DNA from: Cylindrobasidium torrendii FP15055 ss-10
Lineage: Eukaryota > Basidiomycota > Agaricomycetes > Agaricales > Physalacriaceae
DNA length: 33,837 bases
Direction: 5' to 3'
NCBI GenBank assembly: GCA_000934385.1
Contig: KN880685.1
Coordinates: forward strand, 1 to 33,837
Of the stretch, positions 20,257-29,812 are shown piece by piece. Under the pieces are notes generated by a model. That model ran no database searches and was not told the origin of the DNA. It was given only the letters and a program-made list of their open reading frames with translations. Made by a program: the position numbers and the translations under genes. How positions within the stretch are numbered: position 1 is the stretch's first letter; each line of letters starts with the position of its first letter.

Positions 20257-22526
20257 TTAAGCTTTACACACCTTCTTATGCTCTTTCCAATGCGCCTTCT
20301 GACACCCCTCATCGCAGTACCGCGTCTTCGTACACCGCACACACCTCTTCAAGACCGCCGAAGGATTTTCACACCACGAGCACCGATACAACGCGACATA
20401 ATTCGAGGTGATCGTCGGGTTTGTACGCGCCGGACGACATGGCTTGGGTGGCTTTGCCGTGTCCTCCAGTGACAGCCCTTCAACCCACGCAGCGATGCTC
20501 GCGTCTACGGTCTGAGATGATGTAGGCGCATGGGTATGCGGCTGGGTGTCCACGATCTCGGAGTCAGCGTCCCGCTTAATGATCACGTCGCCCCATTCGG
20601 TGGCGGCGGCGGCGTACCGCTTGAGCACGATGTCTTGTGTAACCCTCATACCAGTCTTAGGCGTCCCAACCCCCACAAAGTTCGCGATCTCTTCCGTGAT
20701 TTTGAGCTGTTTGCGCGTTGCCTATATGTGTGTGTGTGTAAGCAGACTACGGATGACAGGGAAAACAAAGGGGCGTACATTCAGCTCATGGAGGTCAACA
20801 CTGATGTCGGGGCCCTCGATGGCGAGCCGCAGAAGGATGTTGTAGTAGAGAACGTTCTTCATGTAGCGGTTATCCGGCGGAGCCTCTTTGATAAACAGCC
20901 GCGAGTCTTCTAGTGCGCTCAACAAGAACGCTGTACCCTCCTTCCAGGCAGAGTCACCAATCTCACGCACGTCCTGTAACTTGCTGATACCCAAATCTCC
21001 GGCGTGCTGCACAGAGCGTTGCAGCAACTGGAATCGGATGAAGGGTGATGATTCGCGGCATTTGAGTCCTTTCTTCGAGGATTTCAGTCCGAGCTCCGCG
21101 TCCGCCGTGAGCGACCGTGCATAGTGGTAATATGCAAAATTCGGGTTGCGTTCGAGCCCGCGGCGCGCCATCTCGAATGCCTGCGGTAGACGTTGCTGCA
21201 TGATCGCATACTTGATGTCGAGCATGTCCGCTAGGTCGGGGTGATTGTGTTCTCGAAGGGAACGAGCACAGTGCGGAAGGGAGTCTGCCCACCATGTGAA
21301 GGGCAGTCCAATGTCCATTATTTCCCATGCACCTGTTCTAGGATCCTCGGATTGCCATGCCCCTTGAACAATAGAGAATTCGTTACGAGGAATCAGCTCC
21401 GCGATTTTGAGAGCAAGGGGGTAGATGTCACGATTGCGGTCCTGGCTGTACGTAGTCATGGCCTTGGTGAATTCGCTCGTTGACTGCAACGTTATGTAGG
21501 TGTCGCAACTCGTTGTCCCGTAGTTCATGAGGATGTCAGCTATGTTGTCCGGGAACCCGCGCCTGACGCTGTCCATAAGACGCTGTGGGTCGAGATTGCG
21601 AGTATCATCCTCGGCATCGCGACGCGGTAGTCGAATAAGACCACCCAGACACGAGCAGCGGTGTGACCAGTCCTTGCTGCGAAGACCAGCGACAAGTAGT
21701 GAGATAGTTTCTGGAACATCGTGACACGCCTTGGTGCAATTGAGGGTCGCCATTGTAATAAGTTCGCTCGCATGGCCGATGATATACGGGGAGGCGGCTT
21801 TGTGTTTGCTCGCTGCAATGACGGAGCGGAAGATGAGCTGCATGTTCAGAGAATTGAACAGCTTTTGGTCGATCGACTGCTTCTCAAAGAACACGACCGC
21901 AACGAGAGAATGAGAGAGCACAGCAACAGAGAGTTCGGCCCCGACACGGTCATCAGGAAAGTCGAGCAATGTCTGCGCGATGTTGTTCGCCTGAGATGCG
22001 ACTGCAACACGAACGTCTTCGCCGCCATGATGGGTAATGTTGGATAGCGCGCGAAGGACTAAATGGCGTGTATCATTATGCTTGAGGAGCGGAATCATCT
22101 TGTCCAAGAAGCCTGAGCTCACTATGAATTCCTTACTGGTATGAAATAGGAGATATATCACCTTTCTCAAAAAGCTTGTCGCGCAGTAAAACGTCGACAC
22201 ACATCTGGGCATAAGTGCCAGCGACCGCCCCCATTATCTTCACGTTGCCGCTGTTTTGCTCGTACGTTGCATTGAGGCGTCGGTAGATCGTGTCGAATTC
22301 GGCATGGACTTTTCGCAAACCACTTCGAGTGGTTAAATCTACATAAGTTGAGTTTACCACATTTTCAAGAACAATGGGTTTGACCAGGCAAATTTAAGTG
22401 CTTTCCGAGCTGTTGAATGATGAGAAACCATCCGTCAGCATTTTCGATTTCGCCGATGTACTCTGCAGAAATGCCCTTTGGAGGAGGGCGCCCGGATGCC
22501 TTTTTCTTGTGGTTTTTGGGAGGCAT
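20257..22526 (-). CDS. Armadillo-like protein with C-terminal MYND zinc finger (705 aa, four exons)
   Basis: Exons 22526-22385, 22338-22162, 22112-20779 and 20721-20257; introns of 46, 49 and 57 nt (2118 nt). The N-terminus MPPKNHKKKASGRPPPKGIS is the usual start of this Agaricomycete family, which decided the start over an upstream in-frame ATG at 22660. About 600 helical residues follow, with ARM/HEAT-like repeats (LRDKLFEKGFLDKMIPLLKH; HLVLRALSNITHHGG). Residues about 665-703 are a MYND finger: CSWC..., CVRC..., YCDEGC..., HWKEHKKVC, with the full set of seven Cys and one His ligands. MYND fingers bind proline-containing peptides in partner proteins. Intron 3 carries a (CA)n tract just before its acceptor. 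It is divergent from the DEAD-box gene with only 198 bp between start codons. Function is otherwise unknown; UNC-45-like chaperone activity is possible but not shown. Confidence 0.92.
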
Positions 22527-22552
22527 ACTTGGAAGTCGGTGATCAAGTAGTA

Positions 22553-22558
22553 CACGTG
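22553..22558. promoter_or_regulatory. CACGTG hexamer in the bidirectional MYND/DEAD-box promoter
   Basis: CACGTG lies 27 bp upstream of the MYND-gene ATG and 167 bp upstream of the DEAD-box ATG, inside a 198-bp bidirectional spacer. Confidence 0.35.
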
Positions 22559-22661
22559 GGAGTCGAATTCTAGGTTTATTACATAAGGGTCCGCCACACT
22601 CAGACGTTCGGCAGCGTTCGGCCCGACGAACTGAGGGCGCGTCACGATCAAGCTCGGCATT

Positions 22662-22668
22662 TATAAAA
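22662..22668 (+). promoter_or_regulatory. TATA box of the DEAD-box helicase gene
   Basis: TATAAAA lies 57 bp before the helicase ATG, followed by a short CT-rich tract. Confidence 0.6.
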
Positions 22669-22724
22669 TCTTCATTTTCTCCTTTCTCTCATACCACGTC
22701 GGGACTCTTCACTGAGCTCCCATT

Positions 22725-24906
22725 ATGTTGAAGTTATGGAGAAGCTCATTAGGGCCGGTTTCGCGTTCAATAGGTGTGTTGCGCCAAAATTTACGCGACT
22801 TGTACTAATAAAGTCATATAGCACGACCTACGACCGGGTACAATGCGCGTCGTTGGAACAGCACTGAGTCGACGTCTGTCCTCTTCTCATCGGTCAAGGA
22901 ACACATGTCGCCGGAAACATACAAGGCTATAACGGAAACACCCTACCAGCACCAAGAAATGACACCTGTACAAGCAGCCATTGTCCCCAAACTGCCTCAA
23001 CTCGTAGCTCCCTACGCCGAGGACGGTCATACGCGCGACCTTCTTGTACGGGCACGGACCGGCACGGGCAAGACACTCGCATTCCTTCTTCCGGCTATCG
23101 AGGCGCGTCTGCGGGCGCGGAACGACGCAGGTGCTCAGGCGATGCTTGACATGGGGTCCTCCGGCGACAAGGAGACGGCAATACGGTCCTGGGCTCGAAC
23201 CAACATTGGCACTCTCATTCTCAGTCCAACACGCGAACTCGCTTCTCAGCTTGCGGTTGAGGCCTCCAAGCTGGCCAGCCATCACAAAGGTTTCCAAGTT
23301 CATCTTCTTTGCGGAGGTGTGTCGAAGGACAAGCAAATAAAGGCATTCAAGAACGGCTCGCTCGACATTGTCGTTGCTACCCCCGGCCGGCTATTGGATT
23401 TGATACGCTCTCAACCCATCTTTGAAGACGCTGCACGGACTACGAGCTCGGTGCGTTGCAGCATTCACTGTTTAGCGTGAATCTCATACTCTTTAGGTCA
23501 TCATGGACGAAGCCGATACACTGTTGGACATGGGTTTCCGCGACGACCTTGACTCTATCCTGGACTGTCTGCCACCGTCCCCAAGTCGCCAGACGCTCAT
23601 GTTCTCCGCCACGGTTTCCAGAGGAGTAGAACAGGTTGCATCCGCGTACAGCAAAAATCATGCCTACATCGACTGTGTTGGCGAGGAGAAGCCAACACAC
23701 ACGAGCATCCCCCAGTTCGCCACTGTCCTCCCCTCGGCCAAAGAGCAGATGTCGCATGTCATCAAGCTCATCATGCAGGACCAGCTTGAACACCGCAATT
23801 CGAAAATCATAGTCTTCTTGCCTACGACCAAGCTCACTCAGTTGTTCTCCTCATTCATGCGCCGCCTTTCTCCTAAGGGTCTCCCCGTTTCGAGGACCTC
23901 GACATTCGAGATGCATTCCCAGCTCAGCCAGAGACAACGCGATCAGACATCCCTTCAGTTCCGCAATGCGACTGAGCCATCTGTTCTTGTAACCACCGAC
24001 GTTTCCGCCCGTGGAGTTGATTATCCCGGCGTTACCCGTGTCATCCAGGTCGGTATCCCTGCTTCCCAGGACCTCTATGTTCATCGCATTGGCCGTACTG
24101 GACGTGGAAGTGCCACCGCTGGCCGCGGCGATATCGTTCTTTTGCCGTTCGAGGTCGGCTTCCTGAGCTGGCAACTCACCGACATTCCTTTCAAGTCGCT
24201 CTCCACCAAGCAACTCGACGAGCAGGTTACCGAGGCGTTCGCCAAATTCGACGCTGAAAGGCCGGAGTGGGCCAACGCGCGGCAGTACACTGAGCCCATG
24301 CGTCCTGTTCTCGAACAGCTCGAGATGACCATCGACAACATGACTAGTAGACTCGACCCAGAAGCTGTGCGCGCCACTGTGCTTGCATCGTTGGGATACT
24401 ACATTGCCAAGTCTTCCGAGCTTCGCACCACCAAGGAGGTCATTCTTGCCGGCCTAGGCACCTGGGCTGTCGAGGCCTGCGGTATGCCCGAGGCTCCCAG
24501 ATTCTCAGCAGGGTTCATCCAGTCGCTGGGAATTTCGGCCCCGAACTCAAGGCGTCCCCGCCCAAGCTTCGAGCGTGATACATCGAGCTGGGCAAGACGC
24601 GGTAGATCGTCGGAGCCCAAGTACAATAGGGACAGTGGTTTCCCGACACGCGAGGGTGGCAGCCGGGAGCGCAAGTCCTGGGGCGACCGTGAAGGCAGCG
24701 GACGCGATGAGTCTCGTAGCTTCAACAGACGGGATGATCGGGGTTCCAGTGGCTATCGCGCTCGTGAGGACCGTGGCTATGCCAAACGCGAAGAGCGTAG
24801 CCGTGGATATGGCCAGCGCGAAGAGGGAGACCGTGAAGACCGTTCGTATGGTGCGCGCAGAGATCAGGGATACGAGCGTCGTAGCCGGCGCGAAGAGCGT
24901 TACTAG
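22725..24906 (+). CDS. MSS116: Mss116-type mitochondrial DEAD-box RNA helicase (695 aa, three exons)
   Basis: Exons 22725-22773, 22822-23450 and 23497-24906; introns of 48 and 46 nt (2088 nt). The first exon and start of the second give a basic, acid-free presequence (MLKLWRSSLGPVSRSIARP), fitting mitochondrial import. The DEAD-box core is complete: Q motif TPYQHQEMTPVQ, Walker A ARTGTGKT (94-101), PTRELASQ, TPGRLLD, DEAD (230-233), FSAT, the Mss116-like VTTDVSARGVDYPGV, and YVHRIGRTGRG. A helical C-terminal extension with LASLGYYIAKSSELR matches the Mss116 type. The last 130 residues are an Arg/Glu/Gly/Ser-rich basic tail that in the family binds RNA non-specifically. In yeast the protein unwinds RNA to help group I/II intron splicing and mitochondrial gene expression. 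It is divergent from the MYND gene. Confidence 0.93.
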
Positions 24907-25106
24907 ATGCAACTAATTTATAGGCATATATGGAACAAGTAAAATACAGGCTTCACTAATACACACACAAACACCCGTCTTTTGCGAGCTCAAAAATCTC
25001 CCAATCCGGGAGGAGTGGATTAGAGGCCTGTATGGGTGTCTGGTCAGCATTTGGTAACACGTATGGAAACAGAGGAACAGAGCTTCAAGCAACTTTTGCT
25101 AACGGC

Positions 25107-25208
25107 CGACCAAAATTACCGTTGCCGTGTACAAGGGCTTGACTATCGACGTTAGAGGTCTAACATCGACAGTCAAGCTCTTATACAAGGCAGCGATCCT
25201 TTTGGATG
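25107..25208. repeat. Large imperfect inverted repeat (foldback) with 2-nt loop
   Basis: Inner arms are 25118-25156 and 25159-25197, identical at 32 of 39 positions with loop GG. Six of the seven differences are transitions. Weaker pairing extends to about 25107 and 25208. No open frame or target-site duplication was recognised. It may be a foldback/MITE remnant, a small-RNA hairpin or a 3'-end structure. Confidence 0.85.
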
Positions 25209-25341
25209 ACTTGAGGGTCATGCAAGGGAAGGGATAAGGACAGGAAAGAGGGAGGGAGTGGTGGTAGGCCGTTATGTTGACATGGTAGTAAGTGTCTGTA
25301 TCCTTAAGTACAAAATGTCTGGTTAATTAGCTGTGTGGCCT

Positions 25342-25432
25342 CACAATAGACACCAACACGCCTCGTGGTCATGCCAGGCTGGGCGCAAGAACGAGGTGTA
25401 TTCCTTCCAGTCAGCATGTATTGTCTATTGTG
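25342..25432. repeat. Short inverted repeat with 11-bp perfect ends
   Basis: CACAATAGACA at 25342-25352 is matched by its perfect reverse complement at 25422-25432, with weaker inner pairing of ACACGCCTCGT and ACGAGGTGT. The element is about 90 bp, MITE-like in size, with no coding capacity. Confidence 0.65.
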
Positions 25433-25898
25433 TGAACACAATAGCGTATGAGGGTCTGAGTTGAGGACATGGGTGCGACAATGTTTCATTGAACCGACGC
25501 CCAATAGTGAGTGGGCTGCAACCAGCATCGATGCCTGTGTCACGACGTCCACTGCATCGGGCACATCTTTACAGAGTGAGGCATATCTCAGAATTCAGTA
25601 TGGCACGCTGTTTGAACAGACCATAACCGCATTGATAATAATATCTTCTCGGGAATCAGGACTTTGTTTACAACCTCTTTGGGTCGGGAGTAGCGGGCGA
25701 AGACAGCCAGTTGCCACAGTGTAGCCTGACCGTGGGAAAATCCCAATGTCTAACGGGCTACTGCTAGGATCCTCGATGCCGTTATCAGGAAGTTGTTCAA
25801 GCCTTCAACGCTTCAGCGCTTAGGCTCTTTCCCGTCTTCTTAAAATGTCCTTGATTGGCACATACTACCATCATGATTCCAAGCTAAGTATGGTTTAG

Positions 25899-26984
25899 TC
25901 AAATTCCAAGGACACCCACTTCTTCGAAGCGATCCCTCGTCTCCGCCTCCATATCGAGAGGAGGGACCTCGGGATACAATTCTCGAGCATCAAGTACTCC
26001 TCGAGCAGGGAGCGTCGAGAGATCGTTGTCGTTCCGGAGGTATATGACATGCTGATACTGCGCGAATAGTCGAACCAAGAAGTCGCTACTCTTTAGAGTC
26101 TCGTAAACGACATCGTCGGGGACCTTTGGGGCCAGTTAGTAGTATGCATGCAGATGTCGTTAATTACAACTCACTCGAGTACAGTCAGAGAAATCCTTGC
26201 CAGTAACCTTCCTGGAGAGTTCATGGGCCTCTGCAATGGACATATCGCCGTCATGAATAAGCACTGTTTGGTTGAGAGTACGAGGGTCTGCAAGAATCTT
26301 CGCAGTGAAGATACCAATGCTCCCTAAAGTCGAAATAGTAATCCTCTTGTGTATGTCGCCCACATACGCTGATTGCTTTTGTGTCGGTGGTAAGAATTTC
26401 GTCATGTAGGAACTCTGAGGAAGAGGCAAGAGCATCTTCTGCCACCAAGCAGCCTCAATGAAAGTGTACGGCAGCCCGAGTTCATGCACGAATTCATGTG
26501 TGTCTCTTTTCTGCTAGTCGTGTTAGAATTTCCTGAACGAGTGGAGAGTCGGATAAACGGAGACCATATCACAAAGTTCGGCTATACCGCGAGGTGCCAT
26601 GGGGCCGAAGTCTGACGGAACAACGCGACTGAGCGTTCCAACCTGCCTTGCTGCACGTAAAAGCGGTTTCTGATCGACTGTTGGTAGGACTAGGGAGACA
26701 AGGATGTCGACACCTCGCAGGTATCCTTCGATGACCTCTTCCGGTTCGGAGATGTCCCCAACACGCAGCTCTGCGCCATTTTCGATGTGTTCTTGCACGA
26801 GTGGCTTGTCGATAGATTCCTTTCGGACAAGAATTGCAACACGCTGTAAGTACAGATTAGTACAAAGCCTTTCCAAAGAGGAAAAATGTACAAAGTCACC
26901 ACTTTTGATGAGCTCCTTCACCAAGACACTTCCCGTGCGTCCAGTAGCACCGACGACAAGTACGAGATCCTTTCTTAGTGACAT
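25899..26984 (-). CDS. NmrA-like / isoflavone-reductase-like NAD(P)-binding protein, copy 1 (310 aa, four exons)
   Basis: Exons 26984-26892, 26843-26565, 26510-26175 and 26123-25899; introns of 48, 54 and 51 nt (933 nt). The N-terminus has the Rossmann NAD(P) motif VVGATGRTGSVLVKELI (10-26). Then come GVDILVSLV, the family signature SRVVPSDFGP, ELGLPYTFIEAAWW, and DPRTLNQTVLIHDG, all in the expected order. Length and order match fungal NmrA-like family members, which either bind NAD(P) as redox sensors or reduce small aromatic or ketone substrates. No catalytic Lys/Tyr assignment can be made with confidence. Intron 2 begins GTCTCC, a weak donor, but CTAAC is present near its end. The neighbour at 27266-28349 is a tandem paralogue in the same orientation. 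Confidence 0.93.
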
Positions 26985-27265
26985 GATGGTATAAGGACAA
27001 AAGTCTTTACATACCGCGTTTAAGTAGGCTTTCCAGAGGCGCCGACAGACACCCTGGAGAATTAGCCTCTCGGTTACCTGGCGTCAGCGAGCAGGCTGGC
27101 CGTCGTGCATTCTGATCTTATGCATGTCGGTGTCACAGCGCTAATTTAGCTTACTTGTCTATGCATCCTGCTAGTGTGCCAGTCACAGTGACGCATGGAT
27201 GACTGAATGGTTCATGCTTTGAGCCATATGCCATCTGGTATACGCGGTGAATATAAGTTCCAACT
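26985..27265. other. Spacer between the tandem NmrA-like genes
   Basis: 281 bp containing the promoter of copy 1 and the 3' end of copy 2. No additional gene is seen. Confidence 0.5.
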
Positions 27266-28349
27266 TTATAGGTTTAGCCCGGAGAGGTCGTACTCCAACG
27301 CCTGTGGATTCTCGTAGTACTTCTTTGCCTCCTCTTCCATGTTCTGGTTTGGGATCTCAGGGTATAAGGCGCGCGCGTCGAGCGCTCCCCGTGCCAATGC
27401 TCCAGAGAGGACATTATCTCCTCGCAGATACAGACTGTTCTGGTATTGGGAGTAGATCTTTGCAGCGATGTTGCTGCTCTCCATGTTTTTCAAAACAACT
27501 TCGTCGGGGACCTGAGAATAGCTTCAGCTCAATGGTGCCGTCACAACTCGGATATCCTTACCCTAGTGTAATCTGAGAAATCTTCGCCAGTGGTCTTCTC
27601 AGCGAGAGCGTACGCTTCTCCAAGTGTCATCTCGCCATCGTGTATAACAACTGTCTGGTTGAGAGTGCGTGGATCAGTGAGAACCTTGGTGATGAAAAGA
27701 CCGATGGTATGCAGTGTCGATATGATGAGCTTCTTCTGCTTGTCGCCCACGTATTTTTTGGGCGACAAGAGCGTTTCTGGTGTCGCGTGCGGGAAGGGAA
27801 GGAGGTTGATGAACCACCACCCAACTTCGATAAAGGTATGCGGAAGGCCGAGCTCTTTGACGAAGTCTCGTACGCCTAATTTCTGTTTGCCGTATCAATC
27901 ACCAGTCTCTCGAGACAGAGACACAAACCTTGTCGTGCATATCCATTATCCCTCGCGGAGCAGTGGGACCAAAGTCGGAAGGGACCACGCGGCTGAGTGC
28001 CAACTTTTTTCGCCGCGCGGAAAAGCGGCTTCTGGTCAACCATGGCAAGAACGAGCGAAATCAGAATGTCAACGCCTTGCAGATGCCCGACGATGGCTTC
28101 TTCAGATTCGGATATGTCGCCTACTCGAAGCTCCGCTCCAACATCTGTGAGCTCTTTGACCGCAGGCTTGTTCAAGGATTTCTCGCGGACGAGAATTGCG
28201 ACGCGCTGGTAATTGTTGGTTTGGCACGCCCGTTAGCCAAGTGAATCGGAACGTACGTAGTTCCCACTCTCGAGGAGGTATTTGACGACGACGCTACCGG
28301 TGTATCCGGTGGCTCCTACGACAAGGACTAGAGGATTCAGTGAGGACAT
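27266..28349 (-). pseudogene. NmrA-like reductase, copy 2, with a 2-nt deletion frameshift
   Basis: Exons 28349-28257, 28205-27929, 27882-27562 and 27511-27266; introns of 51, 46 and 50 nt at the same positions and phases as copy 1. The Rossmann motif VVGATGYTGS, GVDILISLV, VVPSDFGP, DFVKELGLP, DPRTLNQTVVIHDG and the C-terminal helices are all present. Exon 2, however, is 277 nt where copy 1 has 279, and the frame before and after KKVG differs by a 2-nt deletion near 27996-27999. As read, the protein truncates or goes out of frame soon after about residue 100. If the base calls are right it is a recent pseudogene; a sequencing or assembly error is the main alternative. Otherwise the reading would be close to copy 1. 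Confidence 0.8.
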
Positions 28350-28717
28350 GATGGAGAGAAATATGTCTGATGACGACCACAATCCGATCATCGCGTTTGC
28401 AAACGGCTTGGCTATGGGTGCGCAATGTGGTCAGCCAGAATGAGTAATAGTGTGCTTGCATACAGGGAGACATTTAGAGTACTACTTCAGTATGTACATT
28501 GAAGCAGAGACGAATTCGAACTCGGGAGCCCCCAGTTGTCATATGGGAATCTAGACCGGTTTCGAAACAACGCCTCACATTGCTCAAAGTGCTAGAATCC
28601 AATGCTCGGGTTGAACGAGTTGAGCACAATCGGCACCGCCCAACATAGAGCGCCTGCATATGCACAGACCAGCAGCCACAATATCATCAACAATTCATAT
28701 CCGAGTGCGCCCATTCT
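28350..28717. other. Spacer with a tRNA T-arm-like patch
   Basis: 368 bp between the NmrA copy 2 start and the small Cys-rich gene. Near 28512-28580 the minus strand has a tRNA-like patch but no acceptor or proper T-stem. I see no gene. Confidence 0.45.
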
Positions 28718-29147
28718 CTATGCCTCCGGAACCTCGTCACTGCCAGCCAGTGGTTGTGAACGTTCGCGGGAGACCATCATTTGAGATTTGGGCCGTGGTT
28801 GCGTAGTAGTCTTTGGGTTCAGCAATGGTGCGCGTTCGTTTATTTGATCATCCTCTCGCCTCGCACGTAGAGCGGGGTCGGCATCTCCAGAGTCATCGTC
28901 CTCGTTATCGCAGCGTGGGCAGAATAAGCACAAACAGCAGGTTTCAGTGAACGAATGCCCTGCATACCTTCAGCAAGGAAGGCAATGAAAATGGAGATAG
29001 AAATAACGAACGAATGGTTGAGAAGTCCAAGCAGAAGCCAGTGCATACCTCGCAACACGCCGTAGCTAGTCCTGCACAAATCTAGACATTGCTTTCAGCC
29101 TCCATGCGTTTGACCAGACAATAAAGTAAAACCTCGTCAAAAGGCAT
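28718..29147 (-). CDS. Small Cys-rich, acidic protein, exon structure unresolved
   Basis: The C-terminal exon (28718 to at least 28900) is well supported as coding: it reads SGDADPALRARREDD, then NERAPLLNP and a Ser/Pro tail, ending TAG at 28718. An N-terminal cysteine patch (CLFCPRCDNEDDD) lies just upstream in one frame. Upstream sequence offers an ATG at 29147 followed by an intron and ICAGLATACCE, matching the pattern of small Cys-rich Agaricomycete proteins, but phases of the middle junction do not settle. If the Cys patch is retained, lipid modification and membrane anchoring are plausible, and ERAPLL resembles an acidic di-leucine signal. I cannot assign a function. Confidence 0.4.
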
Positions 29148-29279
29148 TTCTTGTGGTGGTGGTTGAAGATGAACGATGATGAGCCGTCATCTGAATGTAC
29201 ATCCACTTAGCTGAGCGATGTGTTTCATGATGGACACGCATTAAGATTTCTAGAACACACTGAAGCATGTTACTAGCAT
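29148..29279. other. Spacer before tRNA-Val
   Basis: 132 bp, AT-rich, no gene. Confidence 0.4.
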
Positions 29280-29361
29280 GGTTTAATGGTCTAGTGGTTA
29301 TGATTTCTGTCTCACACTTCGTGGTCACAGAAGGTCTTGAGTTCGATCCTCAATTAAACCA
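29280..29361 (+). tRNA. tRNA-Val: tRNA-Val (anticodon CAC) with a 9-nt intron
   Basis: The acceptor GGTTTAA pairs fully with TTAAACC, with discriminator A. The D-arm is GTCTAGTGGTTATGAT, the anticodon stem TCTGT/ACAGA, anticodon CAC, and the T-arm TTGAG-TTCGATC-CTCAA. Between positions 37 and 38 there is an insertion CTTCGTGGT (9 nt), the normal place for tRNA introns; without it the mature length is 73 nt. Part of the intron can pair with the anticodon loop. TTTT at 29362 follows immediately. Confidence 0.92.
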
Positions 29362-29365
29362 TTTT
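29362..29365 (+). terminator. Pol III terminator of tRNA-Val
   Basis: TTTT directly after the discriminator base, the standard Pol III stop. Confidence 0.7.
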
Positions 29366-29494
29366 GCTTCACGTTCTTTTCTTCAGGCTCCTTGCCCATC
29401 ACAATACAGCCTTTCAGGCTTTCGGCGCTCAAGTGCTCAAGCCTCAAGCCTCATTGCAGACTGGAGTGTGGGTGGACCTATGCCTCGCGGGGGG

Positions 29495-29530
29495 TACAGT
29501 ACAGTACAGTACAGTACAGTACCGGTACTG
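29495..29530. repeat. (TACAG)5 microsatellite ending in a 14-bp palindrome
   Basis: Five TACAG copies at 29495-29519 run into CAGTACCGGTACTG (29517-29530), which is a perfect palindrome. It lies about 280-320 bp upstream of the kinase ATG. Confidence 0.85.
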
Positions 29531-29812
29531 ATGCAATGCACCTATACTTTGGTGGTTAGGCCTGTGTGCAACCTGTGTGGCTGGCATTGCTTGATCCCGC
29601 CGGCATCGACGCCGCGGAGATAAGTCGTCCGGAGGGGCGATCGATTCTGCACGTGCGCTTTAATTGCGCGGTACAAATACGGGCGTATCGGAGAAAGCGC
29701 CCTTTATTCCCTTTCTTCCTTTCACCACCTTCTTGGCTTTGATAGTCGTTTCCTTTTTGTTTCTTTTCCCACATTTCTACTCCCGCCTTTCTTCATTTCC
29801 CTTCACGACACG
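29531..29812 (+). promoter_or_regulatory. Promoter and leader of the Ran1-like kinase
   Basis: A CACGTG hexamer (29650-29655) lies about 160 bp before the ATG, and the last 110 bp is strongly CT-rich (about 29700-29800), typical of fungal 5' leaders. The tRNA-Val terminator lies 5'. Confidence 0.5.

Larger units (their letters stand above)
24907..25898. other. Convergent 3' region holding two inverted repeats
   Basis: About 1 kb between the 3' ends of the helicase gene and the first NmrA-like gene. It holds the strong foldback at 25107-25208 and the shorter inverted repeat at 25342-25432. The remaining open frames look random. Confidence 0.6.

Noticed and set aside
28512..28580. tRNA-like patch on the minus strand (GAGTTCGAATTCG)
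   Set aside because: The T-stem and acceptor do not pair and the B box lacks its conserved C, so no cloverleaf forms.
29280..29361. Alternative reading as tRNA-Glu(CTC)
   Set aside because: The D-arm and stem spacing put CAC, not CTC, at 34-36 and give perfect TCTGT/ACAGA pairing; the body matches tRNA-Val.
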